Source: Akkermansia sp. (GTDB taxonomy: Bacteria > Verrucomicrobiota > Verrucomicrobiia > Verrucomicrobiales > Akkermansiaceae). From it: a stretch of 55,465 bases of DNA. Below are positions 31,642 to 39,450 of the stretch, one piece after another; position 1 is the first letter of the stretch, and each line of letters starts with the position of its first letter. Under the pieces are notes generated by a model. That model saw only the letters and a list, made by a program, of their open reading frames with translations, did no database searches and was not told where the DNA came from. Made by a program: the position numbers and the translations under genes. The stretch covers positions 1-55,465 of the forward strand of contig JAFWZG010000035.1 in the NCBI GenBank assembly GCA_017517385.1, given 5' to 3'.

Positions 31642-34536
31642 ATGAGTAAATACACAGACATAAGCAAGGGTCTCACCTCGGAAGAGGTAGAGGCCAGTAG
31701 AAAGCAACACGGTAGTAACCAGCTTACTCCCCCTGTACGCGACCCGTGGTGGGTGCAGCTGCTGGAGAAATTCACTGACCCGTTGATTGTTATTCTGATA
31801 GTAGCGGCAGTAATATCCTTCATTCCTGTCATCGTTGCTGACCATAGCCCCATTGAAAGTATCGGTATCATTACTGCGGTGCTTCTGGCTACACTTGTTG
31901 GCTTTGTGAATGAGTACAAGGCAAACAAGGAGTTCGATATCCTCAATCAGGTGAGCGATTCCGAACCCGTGCGAGTGGTGCGCGATGGTAAGCACTGCCA
32001 AGTGCCCAAGAATGAGCTGGTGGTGGGTGATATCGTAACCTTGGGCACTGGCGAGGAGGTGCCGGCAGACGGCGTGGTGCTCGAGGCTGTCTCGATGCGC
32101 ATTAATCAGGCTTCCCTCACCGGCGAATCCGAACCCGTTCTCAAGACTAGCGAGGAGGGGGAGGAAACTCTGGCAGGTGCCTATCCGCGCAATGTTGTGT
32201 TGCGCAGTACTTTGGTATCTGAAGGTCATGGTATTATCTGCATTACCAAGGTGGGTGATGCAACGGAAATCGGTAAGGTGGCCGAGGCGGCATCCGAGGA
32301 GTCGGATGAGAAATCCCCCCTCAACCAGCAGCTGGACGGCCTCTCCAAGGGCATCAATGTGCTGGGTGCCAGCATCGCATTCTTCCTTTTCGTGTCCCTC
32401 ATTGTGCATGACTCCATTAGCGGTGGCTTTGTTCTGAGCAAGGCTCAGTGGGGCTTCTTTGCAGGTGTCATCGTATCCCTGGCCATTGCGCTCCTGCGCG
32501 TGTGGTACCCCATCTTTCAGGATTTGCTCGGTTATATGAAGATAGAGCTTCCTGCGCCGTCCCTTGTGGAGAAGGAAGGCGGGCTTCCTTGGGTTCTCTG
32601 CTTGGTATACGGCGCCATCGTGTTTGGTCTTACCGTATTCGGCATGGATGCCTGCGGCCTCATTGACAAGGCCGACCCCTCCACTTGGATGAGCGGAGTG
32701 GCCGCAGACCACATGCTCACCTACTTCATGATTGCTATCACGCTTATCGTGGTGGCTGTACCTGAGGGCCTGCCCATGAGTGTGACGCTCAGCCTTGCTT
32801 ACAGCATGCGCAAGATGGCTCAGCAGAATAACCTTGTGCGCCAGATGGATGCCTGCGAAACCATTGGTGCTGCCACTGTGGTATGTTCTGATAAGACCGG
32901 TACTCTCACTACTAACCGCATGACTGTGCGCGAGTGCCACTTCCCGGAGGTTGCTGATAAAGGTTCCGCTGCCCCCATTTATCCGATTCTGGCAGAAGCC
33001 GTATCCGTCAACTCCACTGCGGATTTAGACTCCAAGGGGGAGGTGCTCGGTAATGTGACCGAAGGCGCCATGCTCATGTTTATTCGTGATGCCGGCTCCG
33101 ATTACGAGGCCCTGCGCGGTGCTGCTCCCGTGGTGGCCCAGCTTCCTTTCTCCACCATGAACAAATTCATGGCTACCTGTGTTACCTCCAAGGCTCTGGG
33201 GGGCCGTGACGTTATCTACGTGAAGGGTGCTCCTGAAATTGTGCTTTCCCGCTGCACCTCCGCTTACGGCGAGGAACTGACGGAGGAGAAGCGTAACGAG
33301 GTGCTGGCCTCCATCACCACCGCTCAGCGCAAGGCAATGCGTGTACTGGGTCTGGCCTATTGTGAAAAGCGCGCAGAGGATGCAGACGGCATCATGAGCG
33401 CCTGCAATGGTCTCACTTGGATGGGGTGCTTCGTCATTCAGGACCCCGTTCGTTCGGATGTGCCCGGCGCTATCGCTACCTGTCTGCACGCCGGCGTGGG
33501 TGTTAAGATTGTGACCGGCGATAACAAGGAAACCGCTTGCCAGATTGGCCGCGAAATCGGGCTGCTGCCGGAAGGCGACCTGCCTCCGCATGCCGTGATG
33601 ACAGGTGAAGAATTCGCTGAGCTCACGGATGAGAAGCTGCTTGACTGTGTGAATGACCTTCGCGTTCTTTCCCGTGCTAAGCCGATGGATAAGCTGCGTC
33701 TTGTCAATGCCCTGCAGAAGAACAATCAGGTGGTGGCCGTGACCGGCGACGGCACCAATGACGCCCCCGCACTCAACCATGCGGATGTGGGGCTGTCCAT
33801 GGGTATCACCGGTACTTCTGTGGCTAAGGAAGCCTCTGATATCATCATTCTGGATGACTCCTTCGCCAGTATTACCCGCGCTATTAAGTGGGGCCGTTCC
33901 TTGTACCGCAACATCCAGAAGTTCATCGTATTCCAGCTTACGGTTAACGTCGCAGCCTGTGGTATCGCGGCTCTGGGGCCGTTCATTGGTGTGGACCTGC
34001 CGCTTACTGTGACCCAGATGCTTTGGGTGAACCTCATCATGGATACTTTCGCCGCCCTGGCTTTGGCCACCGAGCCGCCCAGTGATGATGTGATGAACTG
34101 CAGCCCCCGCAACAAGCTGGCGTTCATCATCACGCCTGACATGTGGAAGTGGATTCTCGGCCTCGGTGTCGCTTTCATTGCGGCCCTCATTGCCTACGTG
34201 CTTCACATTACCCCGGAAGCAGGTGGCGCCCCCAGCCGTCATGATGTAACTATGCTGTTCTCCGGCTTCGTGCTGTTGCAGTTCTGGAACCTCTTCAACG
34301 CTCGCGTATACGGCTCAAACAAGAGCTTCCTGAGCGGGATTCTCAGCAATAAGAGTTTCCTCCTCATTGCTGCCGTCATCTTGTTTGGCCAAGTGCTCGC
34401 CGTTGAATTTGGCGGAAACGTATTCCGTACTGAATCCCTCAGTCTGCAGGAATGGCTTATTCTGGCTGCCGTAACGTGCCCCGTGCTCGTCGTTGGGGAA
34501 ATCGTTCGCTTCATCGGCCGTATTCGCGCTAAATAA
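31642..34536 (+). CDS. calcium-transporting P-type ATPase (type IIB, PMCA-like)
   Basis: 964 residues. It exports Ca2+ (or a related cation) from the cytoplasm at the cost of ATP. Domains in order: cation ATPase N-terminus (1-60), TM1-2 (about 45-90), the A domain with the TGES dephosphorylation motif (SLTGESEP, about 155-162), TM3-4 with the ion-binding VAVPEGLPM, the phosphorylation motif DKTGTLT (about residue 418), the N domain (KGAPE), the hinge TGDGTNDAP, and six C-terminal helices. The PEGLP and MRKMAQQNNLVR segments are PMCA-like. It has no obvious calmodulin-type tail. Last gene of the VWA cluster. Confidence 0.9.
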   Translation: MSKYTDISKGLTSEEVEASRKQHGSNQLTPPVRDPWWVQLLEKFTDPLIVILIVAAVISFIPVIVADHSPIESIGIITAVLLATLVGFVNEYKANKEFDILNQVSDSEPVRVVRDGKHCQVPKNELVVGDIVTLGTGEEVPADGVVLEAVSMRINQASLTGESEPVLKTSEEGEETLAGAYPRNVVLRSTLVSEGHGIICITKVGDATEIGKVAEAASEESDEKSPLNQQLDGLSKGINVLGASIAFFLFVSLIVHDSISGGFVLSKAQWGFFAGVIVSLAIALLRVWYPIFQDLLGYMKIELPAPSLVEKEGGLPWVLCLVYGAIVFGLTVFGMDACGLIDKADPSTWMSGVAADHMLTYFMIAITLIVVAVPEGLPMSVTLSLAYSMRKMAQQNNLVRQMDACETIGAATVVCSDKTGTLTTNRMTVRECHFPEVADKGSAAPIYPILAEAVSVNSTADLDSKGEVLGNVTEGAMLMFIRDAGSDYEALRGAAPVVAQLPFSTMNKFMATCVTSKALGGRDVIYVKGAPEIVLSRCTSAYGEELTEEKRNEVLASITTAQRKAMRVLGLAYCEKRAEDADGIMSACNGLTWMGCFVIQDPVRSDVPGAIATCLHAGVGVKIVTGDNKETACQIGREIGLLPEGDLPPHAVMTGEEFAELTDEKLLDCVNDLRVLSRAKPMDKLRLVNALQKNNQVVAVTGDGTNDAPALNHADVGLSMGITGTSVAKEASDIIILDDSFASITRAIKWGRSLYRNIQKFIVFQLTVNVAACGIAALGPFIGVDLPLTVTQMLWVNLIMDTFAALALATEPPSDDVMNCSPRNKLAFIITPDMWKWILGLGVAFIAALIAYVLHITPEAGGAPSRHDVTMLFSGFVLLQFWNLFNARVYGSNKSFLSGILSNKSFLLIAAVILFGQVLAVEFGGNVFRTESLSLQEWLILAAVTCPVLVVGEIVRFIGRIRAK

Positions 34537-34562
34537 TGACTAGTCGCTAGACTTTGGCTTTC

Positions 34563-34598
34563 AATCCGCGTTACCTTTTCCGGTAACGCGGATTTTTT
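34563..34598 (+). terminator. terminator after the P-ATPase, target of intron insertion
   Basis: Perfect 13-bp stem AATCCGCGTTACC (34563-34575) with GGTAACGCGGATT (34582-34594), then TTTT. The group IIC intron fragment begins directly after its T-run. Confidence 0.92.
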
Positions 34599-34600
34599 GG

Positions 34601-34805
34601 GGGGACGACCGATGCGATAGGCACACTGCGGTGAAAGTCCGCAAGGCGGCGGAATCCTGTACCTGAAGAACAACGTAGCCGACGGCGGTAAGAATGATTT
34701 GCCAAACTCGATGGCGTTTGCCCTGCAAGGGGGGAGCGCCCGTGAGGCTGGCATGAGGCAACTGCGCGGAGCTAACAAACCGTGGGAGAGGTGGCAAAAC
34801 ATCCT
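34601..34805 (+). mobile_element. group IIC intron 5' fragment (domain I only)
   Basis: The stretch matches domain I of a IIC intron in order and spacing: CGGTGAAAGTCCG, then GGAATCCTGTACCTGAAG, AGCCGACGGCGGTAAG, and TGAGGCTGGCATGAGGCAAC with AACAAA. Each has a counterpart in the remembered O. iheyensis IIC intron. It sits right after a terminator hairpin, the known IIC target. No domain V or reverse transcriptase follows before hpt, so it is a truncated remnant. The rest of the gap (34806-34939) holds only an 11-bp direct repeat, AGTATTTTACG, at about 34849 and 34899. Confidence 0.72.
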
Positions 34806-34939
34806 TAACTCACATAACGATCATCTTCAATAATGCGGTGGGCGTTTTAGTATTTTACGTCAGGCTTACGTTTGTGACCGACCATGGTACCCTTTTGGAG
34901 TATTTTACGCTTGCTTGCTCAGTTGAATCAAGCTCGTAC

Positions 34940-34967
34940 TTGACAACGATTTTATTCCTTGTACAAT
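34940..34967 (+). promoter_or_regulatory. promoter of hpt
   Basis: Consensus TTGACA at 34940-34945, 16 bp, TACAAT at 34962-34967; leader about 22 nt. Confidence 0.75.
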
Positions 34968-34995
34968 CGGACGCAGTGCTATTCATCGCAATATA

Positions 34996-35505
34996 ATGAA
35001 CATAAAAAAACTTTATACCGCAGAGCAAATTCAGGAGGCCGTGCAGAAGGTAGCCCGCCAGGTGGAGGATTTCTTCGGCAGTGAGGAACCGGTTGTGGCC
35101 CTGTGTCTGCTTAATGGTGCTATTTGGTACGCAGCTGATTTGCTGCGCTGCCTACCTGCTAATTTCGAACTGCAGACCATTCGAATCTCCAGCTATGAGG
35201 GGACGGATAGCACGGGCAAGCTCAAGTGGCATGATGCGTTGCCGGATTGCGCTGGTAAGCAGGTGCTGATTATTGATGATGTGCTAGATACCGGGCTGAC
35301 GCTGAAATCAGTACGCGATGCTTTGCTGGAAGGCGCTGCCTCAAAGGTGGCTTCTACTGTGGCTATCGACAAGAAAGGGCGCCGCACGGTGCCGTATGAG
35401 GCTGATTTCTGTGCGCTGCACAGCGAGGATTGTTTCCTTGTGGGCTACGGGCTGGATCTCAATGGTAAATACCGCAATTTGCCTTACATCGGTTATATCG
35501 AGTAA
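34996..35505 (+). CDS. hpt: hypoxanthine phosphoribosyltransferase
   Basis: 169 residues, a normal length. It salvages hypoxanthine (and often guanine) to the nucleotide with PRPP. The PRPP-binding motif VLIIDDVLDTGLTL (about residues 91-104) and the C-terminal base-binding VGYGLDLNGKYRNLPYIG are diagnostic for this family. No ribosome site is evident. It has its own promoter and is independent of the VWA/ATPase genes. Confidence 0.95.
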   Translation: MNIKKLYTAEQIQEAVQKVARQVEDFFGSEEPVVALCLLNGAIWYAADLLRCLPANFELQTIRISSYEGTDSTGKLKWHDALPDCAGKQVLIIDDVLDTGLTLKSVRDALLEGAASKVASTVAIDKKGRRTVPYEADFCALHSEDCFLVGYGLDLNGKYRNLPYIGYIE

Positions 35506-35622
35506 AGCTGGCGTTGTCTTTTCGCGGTGACTCTAAGGTGCCACAAAGTCTCAGTACCGCGAGGCTCTGGGCTTTTCGTTTGTTTGGTGTCCGCTGAGCA
35601 AGGGGCAGGGGAATATAAAACA

Positions 35623-35654
35623 AGAAGCTCAGCTCCCGGAGGAGTTGAGCTTCT
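35623..35654 (-). terminator. terminator after rplS
   Basis: Stem AGAAGCTCAGCTCC (35623-35636) with GGAGTTGAGCTTCT (35641-35654), 4-nt loop; TTGTTTTATATT follows on the minus strand. Confidence 0.85.
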
Positions 35655-35689
35655 GCCTATGAAAAGTATAACTTGTGGCTGAGGGCCGA

Positions 35690-36034
35690 TTAGCGGATGG
35701 TCTTCACGGTCACGGCCTCCTTACCCACGCGCTCGCGGAGGTAGTTAAGCTTGGCGCGACGCACCTTACCGCGGGTCACAACCTCAATCTTGGCAATCTT
35801 GGGAGTGTGCACGGGGAAGGAACGCTCCACACCCTCGCCGTAGGAAATCTTACGAACGGTGAAAGCCTCATTCACGCCGGCACCACGCTTGCCGATCACA
35901 ATGCCCTGGAAAATCTGCACGCGTTCCTTACCGCCTTCGATCACGCGGCAGTGAACCTTTACAGTGTCACCTACGTTGAAGGGAGTTACGTCGTCCTTCA
36001 GCTGTTCTTTTTCGATGGTATCGAGAATGTTCAT
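35690..36034 (-). CDS. rplS: 50S ribosomal protein bL19
   Basis: 114 residues from the ATG at 36034. bL19 sits at the 30S-50S interface. Signatures: [45 protein letters not shown], and the C-terminal [17 protein letters not shown]. Unlike most genes in the window it has a strong ribosome site, AAAGGAGACAAGG, just before the ATG, which settles the start against the longer frame. The usual rpsP-trmD neighbours are absent. Confidence 0.96.
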   Translation of the reverse strand: MNILDTIEKEQLKDDVTPFNVGDTVKVHCRVIEGGKERVQIFQGIVIGKRGAGVNEAFTVRKISYGEGVERSFPVHTPKIAKIEVVTRGKVRRAKLNYLRERVGKEAVTVKTIR

Positions 36035-36175
36035 CCTTGTCTCCTTTGTGCTAATAAATGTTTCAGGAGCCTTTCGGCTCTGGCGGTTGCGGGAGTATAC
36101 ACTATTTTTATGTTCTTGGCAACCCAAATTTGTGCATATGGCGCATTTTTTTTTATTTCTTTGATAAATGGGGCT

Positions 36176-36574
36176 TTACACAGGCGAAATGAGGAGGTCT
36201 GCGAGGCGTTCGCGCTCTTCTGGGGTGTATGGGGCAGGGGAAGAGAGGTCCGCGGAACGGCGGGCGCTCACACTTTGGAGCACAGCGCAGACGCCTTGCG
36301 GGCTGCTGATTGTGAAGCGCCAGTGCAGGGTGGTGTTCCCGATGCTCTGCAGCTCTGCTTGTACGGTGTAGGTCTCCCAGAAGCGTAGGGGGGCGCGGTA
36401 ATCCGCCTCCACGTGTACCCGGGGGTATGCATGGCCATACGGACTGAAGCCGCGTGCGGCGAGCGCGGCTACTTCAGCCTCCTCCATGTAGCGGAAATAA
36501 TTCGCGAAGTGGACGATGCCAGCGGCGTCCGTGGAGTGAAATTGTACGCGGCCTTGGTGTATGTAGGGGGGCAT
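36176..36574 (-). CDS. acyl-CoA thioesterase, 4HBT (hotdog) superfamily
   Basis: 132 residues from the ATG at 36574. The hotdog signature HSTDAAGIVHFANYFRYMEEAE (with D, A-G, H and N-Y in place) is typical of YbgC/4-hydroxybenzoyl-CoA thioesterase-like enzymes; the Asp is the usual catalytic residue. The substrate is not predictable: YbgC prefers short acyl-CoA, while in the phylloquinone/menaquinone branch a relative hydrolyses DHNA-CoA. It follows the membrane protein gene by 13 bp and is probably co-transcribed. Confidence 0.85.
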   Translation of the reverse strand: MPPYIHQGRVQFHSTDAAGIVHFANYFRYMEEAEVAALAARGFSPYGHAYPRVHVEADYRAPLRFWETYTVQAELQSIGNTTLHWRFTISSPQGVCAVLQSVSARRSADLSSPAPYTPEERERLADLLISPV

Positions 36575-36587
36575 ATGGGGCAGGGGG

Positions 36588-37709
36588 TTAATAGTAATCT
36601 CGCTCGAAAAGGCGGCCGTAGCGGCGGCGCTGGTCATCCGCGATGGCGTTCCAGCCGGCATCCTGAGCCTCAGCGATGTTGATGATACTGCCATCCGCAT
36701 TCGTACGGATGTAAAGCACGGCGGTTCTTCTACCGTCCGAAATGGTGAGGAAGGGGGTGCGGCTCTCGAAGATGTTGTGCGAGGAAGCTATGGACCTGTC
36801 ATTTTCATCGCGAAGCTGGGCCCGGTAGGCGACGGGCACTTTGTCCAGCCCGAGCCATTCTTCCGCCTGCTCGCGGGTGAGGGCGGTAAACGCATCATTA
36901 TCCGCCACGTACTTCATGACTCGCCAAGCGGCGTGTACAGCGCGGTGAGTGGCGAGGCGGGTGCCGTCCGTTTGTTTGCTGTATTGGTACATGGTGGCGA
37001 GGTCGCGGCGGAGGGCCTGTGCTTCATCCGGCTGGGGGAAGAGGAAGAACCAGAGGATGATGGCGATGATGAGGGCTGCCCAGCCGGCGGTGCACCAGTT
37101 GCTCAGCAGTCGCAGGCGGCGCAGGATGGCGCGGAAGCCGCTCAGGCGCTCCTCGTCAGCATCTCCGAAAAGGAAATGCGGATTCGCTTTTTTGGGGTTG
37201 GCGAGGATTTCCTTCACGGTGAGCGCCGTGGAGGGATCCAGTACGTCTGCCTCCACACTGTTGATATCATCCGGATTCTCCACCGGCTCCGGCGGGTACA
37301 GGAAGCGCAGTACCACGAGGCGGGAGAACATGGTGATACCCAGCACGCAGAACATGAAGATCATGCCCTCTGCAAGCTTGCCGTCTTCATACTCAAAGGT
37401 GGGGTGCACCAGCTCCGGACTCAGGGCCGTGAGCACCGGCCAAGCTATTAGCGCGCCTCCCAGCACGGTAAGCAGCGCGGTGAACCACACTAAATTCCGG
37501 CGCGGTCCCGCCACGCTTACAATCTCCATAAAAAGGAAGGGCGCCAGCCACATCCACGGCTTAAAGTCATAAGCATGCAGCTCTGTCACGTACTCCAGTG
37601 CCGGATCCGGCGGCAGAATGCTGTCCGGGTATGAAAGTGTATACAAAAGCACCGCCGCCCCGAAGGTGCAGAGTATCATTCGCAGCGCGATGGAGAGAAA
37701 CCTGAGCAT
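36588..37709 (-). CDS. hypothetical multi-pass membrane protein
   Basis: 373 residues. About five hydrophobic segments (roughly 5-25, 50-68, 74-95, 112-132 and 205-225) with a cytoplasmic or periplasmic loop of 70 residues between the fourth and fifth, and a soluble C-terminal domain of about 145 residues (WRVMKYVADNDAF, LDKVPVAYRAQLRDEN, TPFLTISDGRRTAVLYIRTN). I do not recognise a family. It heads a two-gene unit with the thioesterase. The promoter at 37716-37745 sits 6 nt from the ATG. Confidence 0.65.
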   Translation of the reverse strand: MLRFLSIALRMILCTFGAAVLLYTLSYPDSILPPDPALEYVTELHAYDFKPWMWLAPFLFMEIVSVAGPRRNLVWFTALLTVLGGALIAWPVLTALSPELVHPTFEYEDGKLAEGMIFMFCVLGITMFSRLVVLRFLYPPEPVENPDDINSVEADVLDPSTALTVKEILANPKKANPHFLFGDADEERLSGFRAILRRLRLLSNWCTAGWAALIIAIILWFFLFPQPDEAQALRRDLATMYQYSKQTDGTRLATHRAVHAAWRVMKYVADNDAFTALTREQAEEWLGLDKVPVAYRAQLRDENDRSIASSHNIFESRTPFLTISDGRRTAVLYIRTNADGSIINIAEAQDAGWNAIADDQRRRYGRLFERDYY

Positions 37710-37715
37710 GCTCTC

Positions 37716-37745
37716 ATTCTACGGCACGCCTCCCCGCGCTGTCAA
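37716..37745 (-). promoter_or_regulatory. promoter of the membrane protein gene, leaderless
   Basis: On the minus strand TTGACA (37740-37745), 18 bp, TAGAAT (37716-37721), then 6 nt to the ATG at 37709. Confidence 0.7.
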
Positions 37746-37846
37746 GATTGCGTTCTGTCACAAATGTGTTACAATGCGGCGTCTTAGTGAGTCCTGATAA
37801 GCGTCGCCAAGTTTATGAGTCGCGAGAAGGTGACTGTCCCGTTCTT

Positions 37847-38911
37847 TTAGCCTTCACCCAGCAGCAGGTGGAGGTGGCGCAGCTCTCCGCTACCTTTCGT
37901 GGTGGCGATGTGCAGCAGGCGTTCCTCCACATCCGGGGGCGGGGGCATGCAGATGTGGGGAAGGTCCGCGGTGAGCAGCTCCAGAGCGCAGGCGTTGTGC
38001 AGGGCCAGTGTGGTTTCAATGAAGCACATGCGCGTGGGCTCTTCCAGAATGAAGTTCAGCGGTTTCTTAGCGTTAAGAACGCGGTGTGGCGGGATTTTTG
38101 TGCCGAATTCATCATCGATGCCCATGTTGGCCAGCAGAACAGGGGAGGCGATGACGGCGGGGGCGTTCAGGCGGTTGTGCAGGGCATTGATGCGACCTGT
38201 GGCGGTGACAACACACCAAGAACTCAGCACCGCTTCATTCAGTTCAGCGGTATCATTCACATTCACGAAGGTGGTGTCCAAGGGGAGCTCGCTCTCTTTG
38301 CTCTCCACATCCGCCACGGTGATGAGCATGCCGCGCTTGCGTGCATAATGCACAAGGCCCCGGCCCACCTTGCCATAACCTACCACCAGCAGGCGGCGGC
38401 CCTCATGGTCGGTGTGGCCTAACTGCTCCAGCGCGCGGAAGAAGCTTTCGCCGGTGCCTAGAGTGGTTTCTACGCGTTTAATGCGGCCGGCATCCGCCAC
38501 GATGACAGGGCGGCGGGTACGCTCATAGGCGGGCACCCCTGAGCGAGTGAGCTCAGCATAGCCCAGAGAGGGGGTGCGGCGGGTGCATTGGCCGGCACAG
38601 TCCAGAATGATATCAAAGTCGTCCTGTCCTTTCTCGGCGGTACGGATGCCAAAATCCGCCAGCATGTTCAGCACAGTGGCATCTGCCGGCATATTAGTAC
38701 GCGCTGGGACGAAGAGTTCCGCACCGCCTGCGAGCAGGGCCATGAACTTACCCAGCGTGTTGCGGTAGATGGGGGTGGCGTCCAGCACCCGCAGCCCCTC
38801 AAGCGGGCGGGTGGCTGCCCATTCCTCAGCTTGGTGCAGCAGGGTGGGCCATTCTTCCGGCGGATAACAAGTCAGCAGATACTCTTTGAGGCGTTGTGCG
38901 TTTGCGTTCAT
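37847..38911 (-). CDS. S-adenosylhomocysteine hydrolase-like Rossmann protein
   Basis: 354 residues from the ATG at 38911 (MNANAQRLK); true SAHH has 430-490. The central part resembles the SAHH NAD domain: LLVVGYGKVGRGLVHYARKRG (GxGxxG at about 189-194), VADVESKESEL, then VVTATGRINAL. The upstream segment, with LDATPIYRNTLGKFMALLAGGAELFV and TRRPVIVADAGRIKR, looks like the SAHH substrate half reduced. The family's catalytic Lys/Asp pair and C-terminal KPDxYRY are not evident, so hydrolase activity is doubtful. Function unknown; a dehydrogenase or a sensor of AdoHcy are options. Confidence 0.7.
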   Translation of the reverse strand: MNANAQRLKEYLLTCYPPEEWPTLLHQAEEWAATRPLEGLRVLDATPIYRNTLGKFMALLAGGAELFVPARTNMPADATVLNMLADFGIRTAEKGQDDFDIILDCAGQCTRRTPSLGYAELTRSGVPAYERTRRPVIVADAGRIKRVETTLGTGESFFRALEQLGHTDHEGRRLLVVGYGKVGRGLVHYARKRGMLITVADVESKESELPLDTTFVNVNDTAELNEAVLSSWCVVTATGRINALHNRLNAPAVIASPVLLANMGIDDEFGTKIPPHRVLNAKKPLNFILEEPTRMCFIETTLALHNACALELLTADLPHICMPPPPDVEERLLHIATTKGSGELRHLHLLLGEG

Positions 38912-38921
38912 CCTGTGCTTG

Positions 38922-38949
38922 ATTTTATCCCTGCGCGGGTAAATTGCAA
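38922..38949 (-). promoter_or_regulatory. promoter of the SAHH-like gene, short leader
   Basis: On the minus strand TTGCAA (38944-38949), 16 bp, TAAAAT (38922-38927), then 10 nt to the ATG at 38911. Confidence 0.65.
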
Positions 38950-39011
38950 GCATTTAGTGTAGAAATATAGGGGTGAAAACTCAAAAAGCGGCATGTGGCG
39001 TCAGATTCTTG

Positions 39012-39040
39012 TTGCATGCGGGCGTGGGCTGTGTTAAATA
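39012..39040 (+). promoter_or_regulatory. promoter of the HIT gene, short leader
   Basis: TTGCAT at 39012-39017, 17 bp, TAAATA at 39035-39040, 10 nt to the ATG at 39051. Confidence 0.65.
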
Positions 39041-39050
39041 TGTGGTTGCA

Positions 39051-39395
39051 ATGGAAAAAACACTCTTCCAGAAAATAGCTGATAAAGAGATACCCTCTGC
39101 CATGGTGTACGAGGATGAGCTTTGCGTGGCGTTCCGGGATATCACCCCGGTCGCTCCGGCGCACGTGCTGCTGGTGCCGCGTAAGCCCATTCCGAGCATC
39201 GAGGCCGCCACCGCTGAGGATGCCGCTCTGCTGGGGCACCTCATGCTGAAGGTGGGTGAAATTGCCCGCGCTGAGGGGCTGGCCGAGGGCGGCTTCCGCA
39301 CCGTGATGAATACCGGGGCAGACGCCGGCCAGACGGTGCCGCACCTCCACATCCACATCATTGGCGGGCGCTCCCTCCAGTGGCCTCCGGGTTAG
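39051..39395 (+). CDS. HIT family nucleotide-binding protein (HinT-like)
   Basis: 114 residues. HinT-type proteins hydrolyse phosphoramidates such as AMP-lysine. The N-terminus MEKTLFQKIADKEIPSAMVYED, the central DITPVAPAHVLLVPRKPI, and the histidine triad HLHIHIIGG near the C-terminus (catalytic second His) are characteristic. The start at 39051 is fixed by the promoter: the longer frame upstream covers the -35 and -10 boxes. The GH31 gene follows after 55 bp. Confidence 0.93.
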   Translation: MEKTLFQKIADKEIPSAMVYEDELCVAFRDITPVAPAHVLLVPRKPIPSIEAATAEDAALLGHLMLKVGEIARAEGLAEGGFRTVMNTGADAGQTVPHLHIHIIGGRSLQWPPG

Positions 39396-39422
39396 TGGCT
39401 GCGCCGGAGGGGATTCCCTCAG

Positions 39423-39443
39423 CAATTTGTCTGAGACAAATTG
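39423..39443. promoter_or_regulatory. inverted repeat upstream of GH31
   Basis: Perfect 9-bp arms CAATTTGTC (39423-39431) and GACAAATTG (39435-39443), 3-bp centre, ending 7 nt before the GH31 ATG. With no T-run it is more likely an operator or leader hairpin than a terminator. Confidence 0.5.
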
Positions 39444-39450
39444 TCACTGC

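Noticed and set aside
34601..34805. Cobalamin riboswitch or RNase P RNA
   Set aside because: CGGTGAAAGTCCG resembles both, but the B12 box GCCACTG and the RNase P conserved regions are absent, and the order of motifs fits group IIC domain I after a terminator.
34996..35505. hpt as the phosphoribosyltransferase of a Ter-type system
   Set aside because: It has the motifs of a standard hypoxanthine phosphoribosyltransferase, its own consensus promoter, and is separated from the VWA/ATPase genes by a terminator and an intron fragment.
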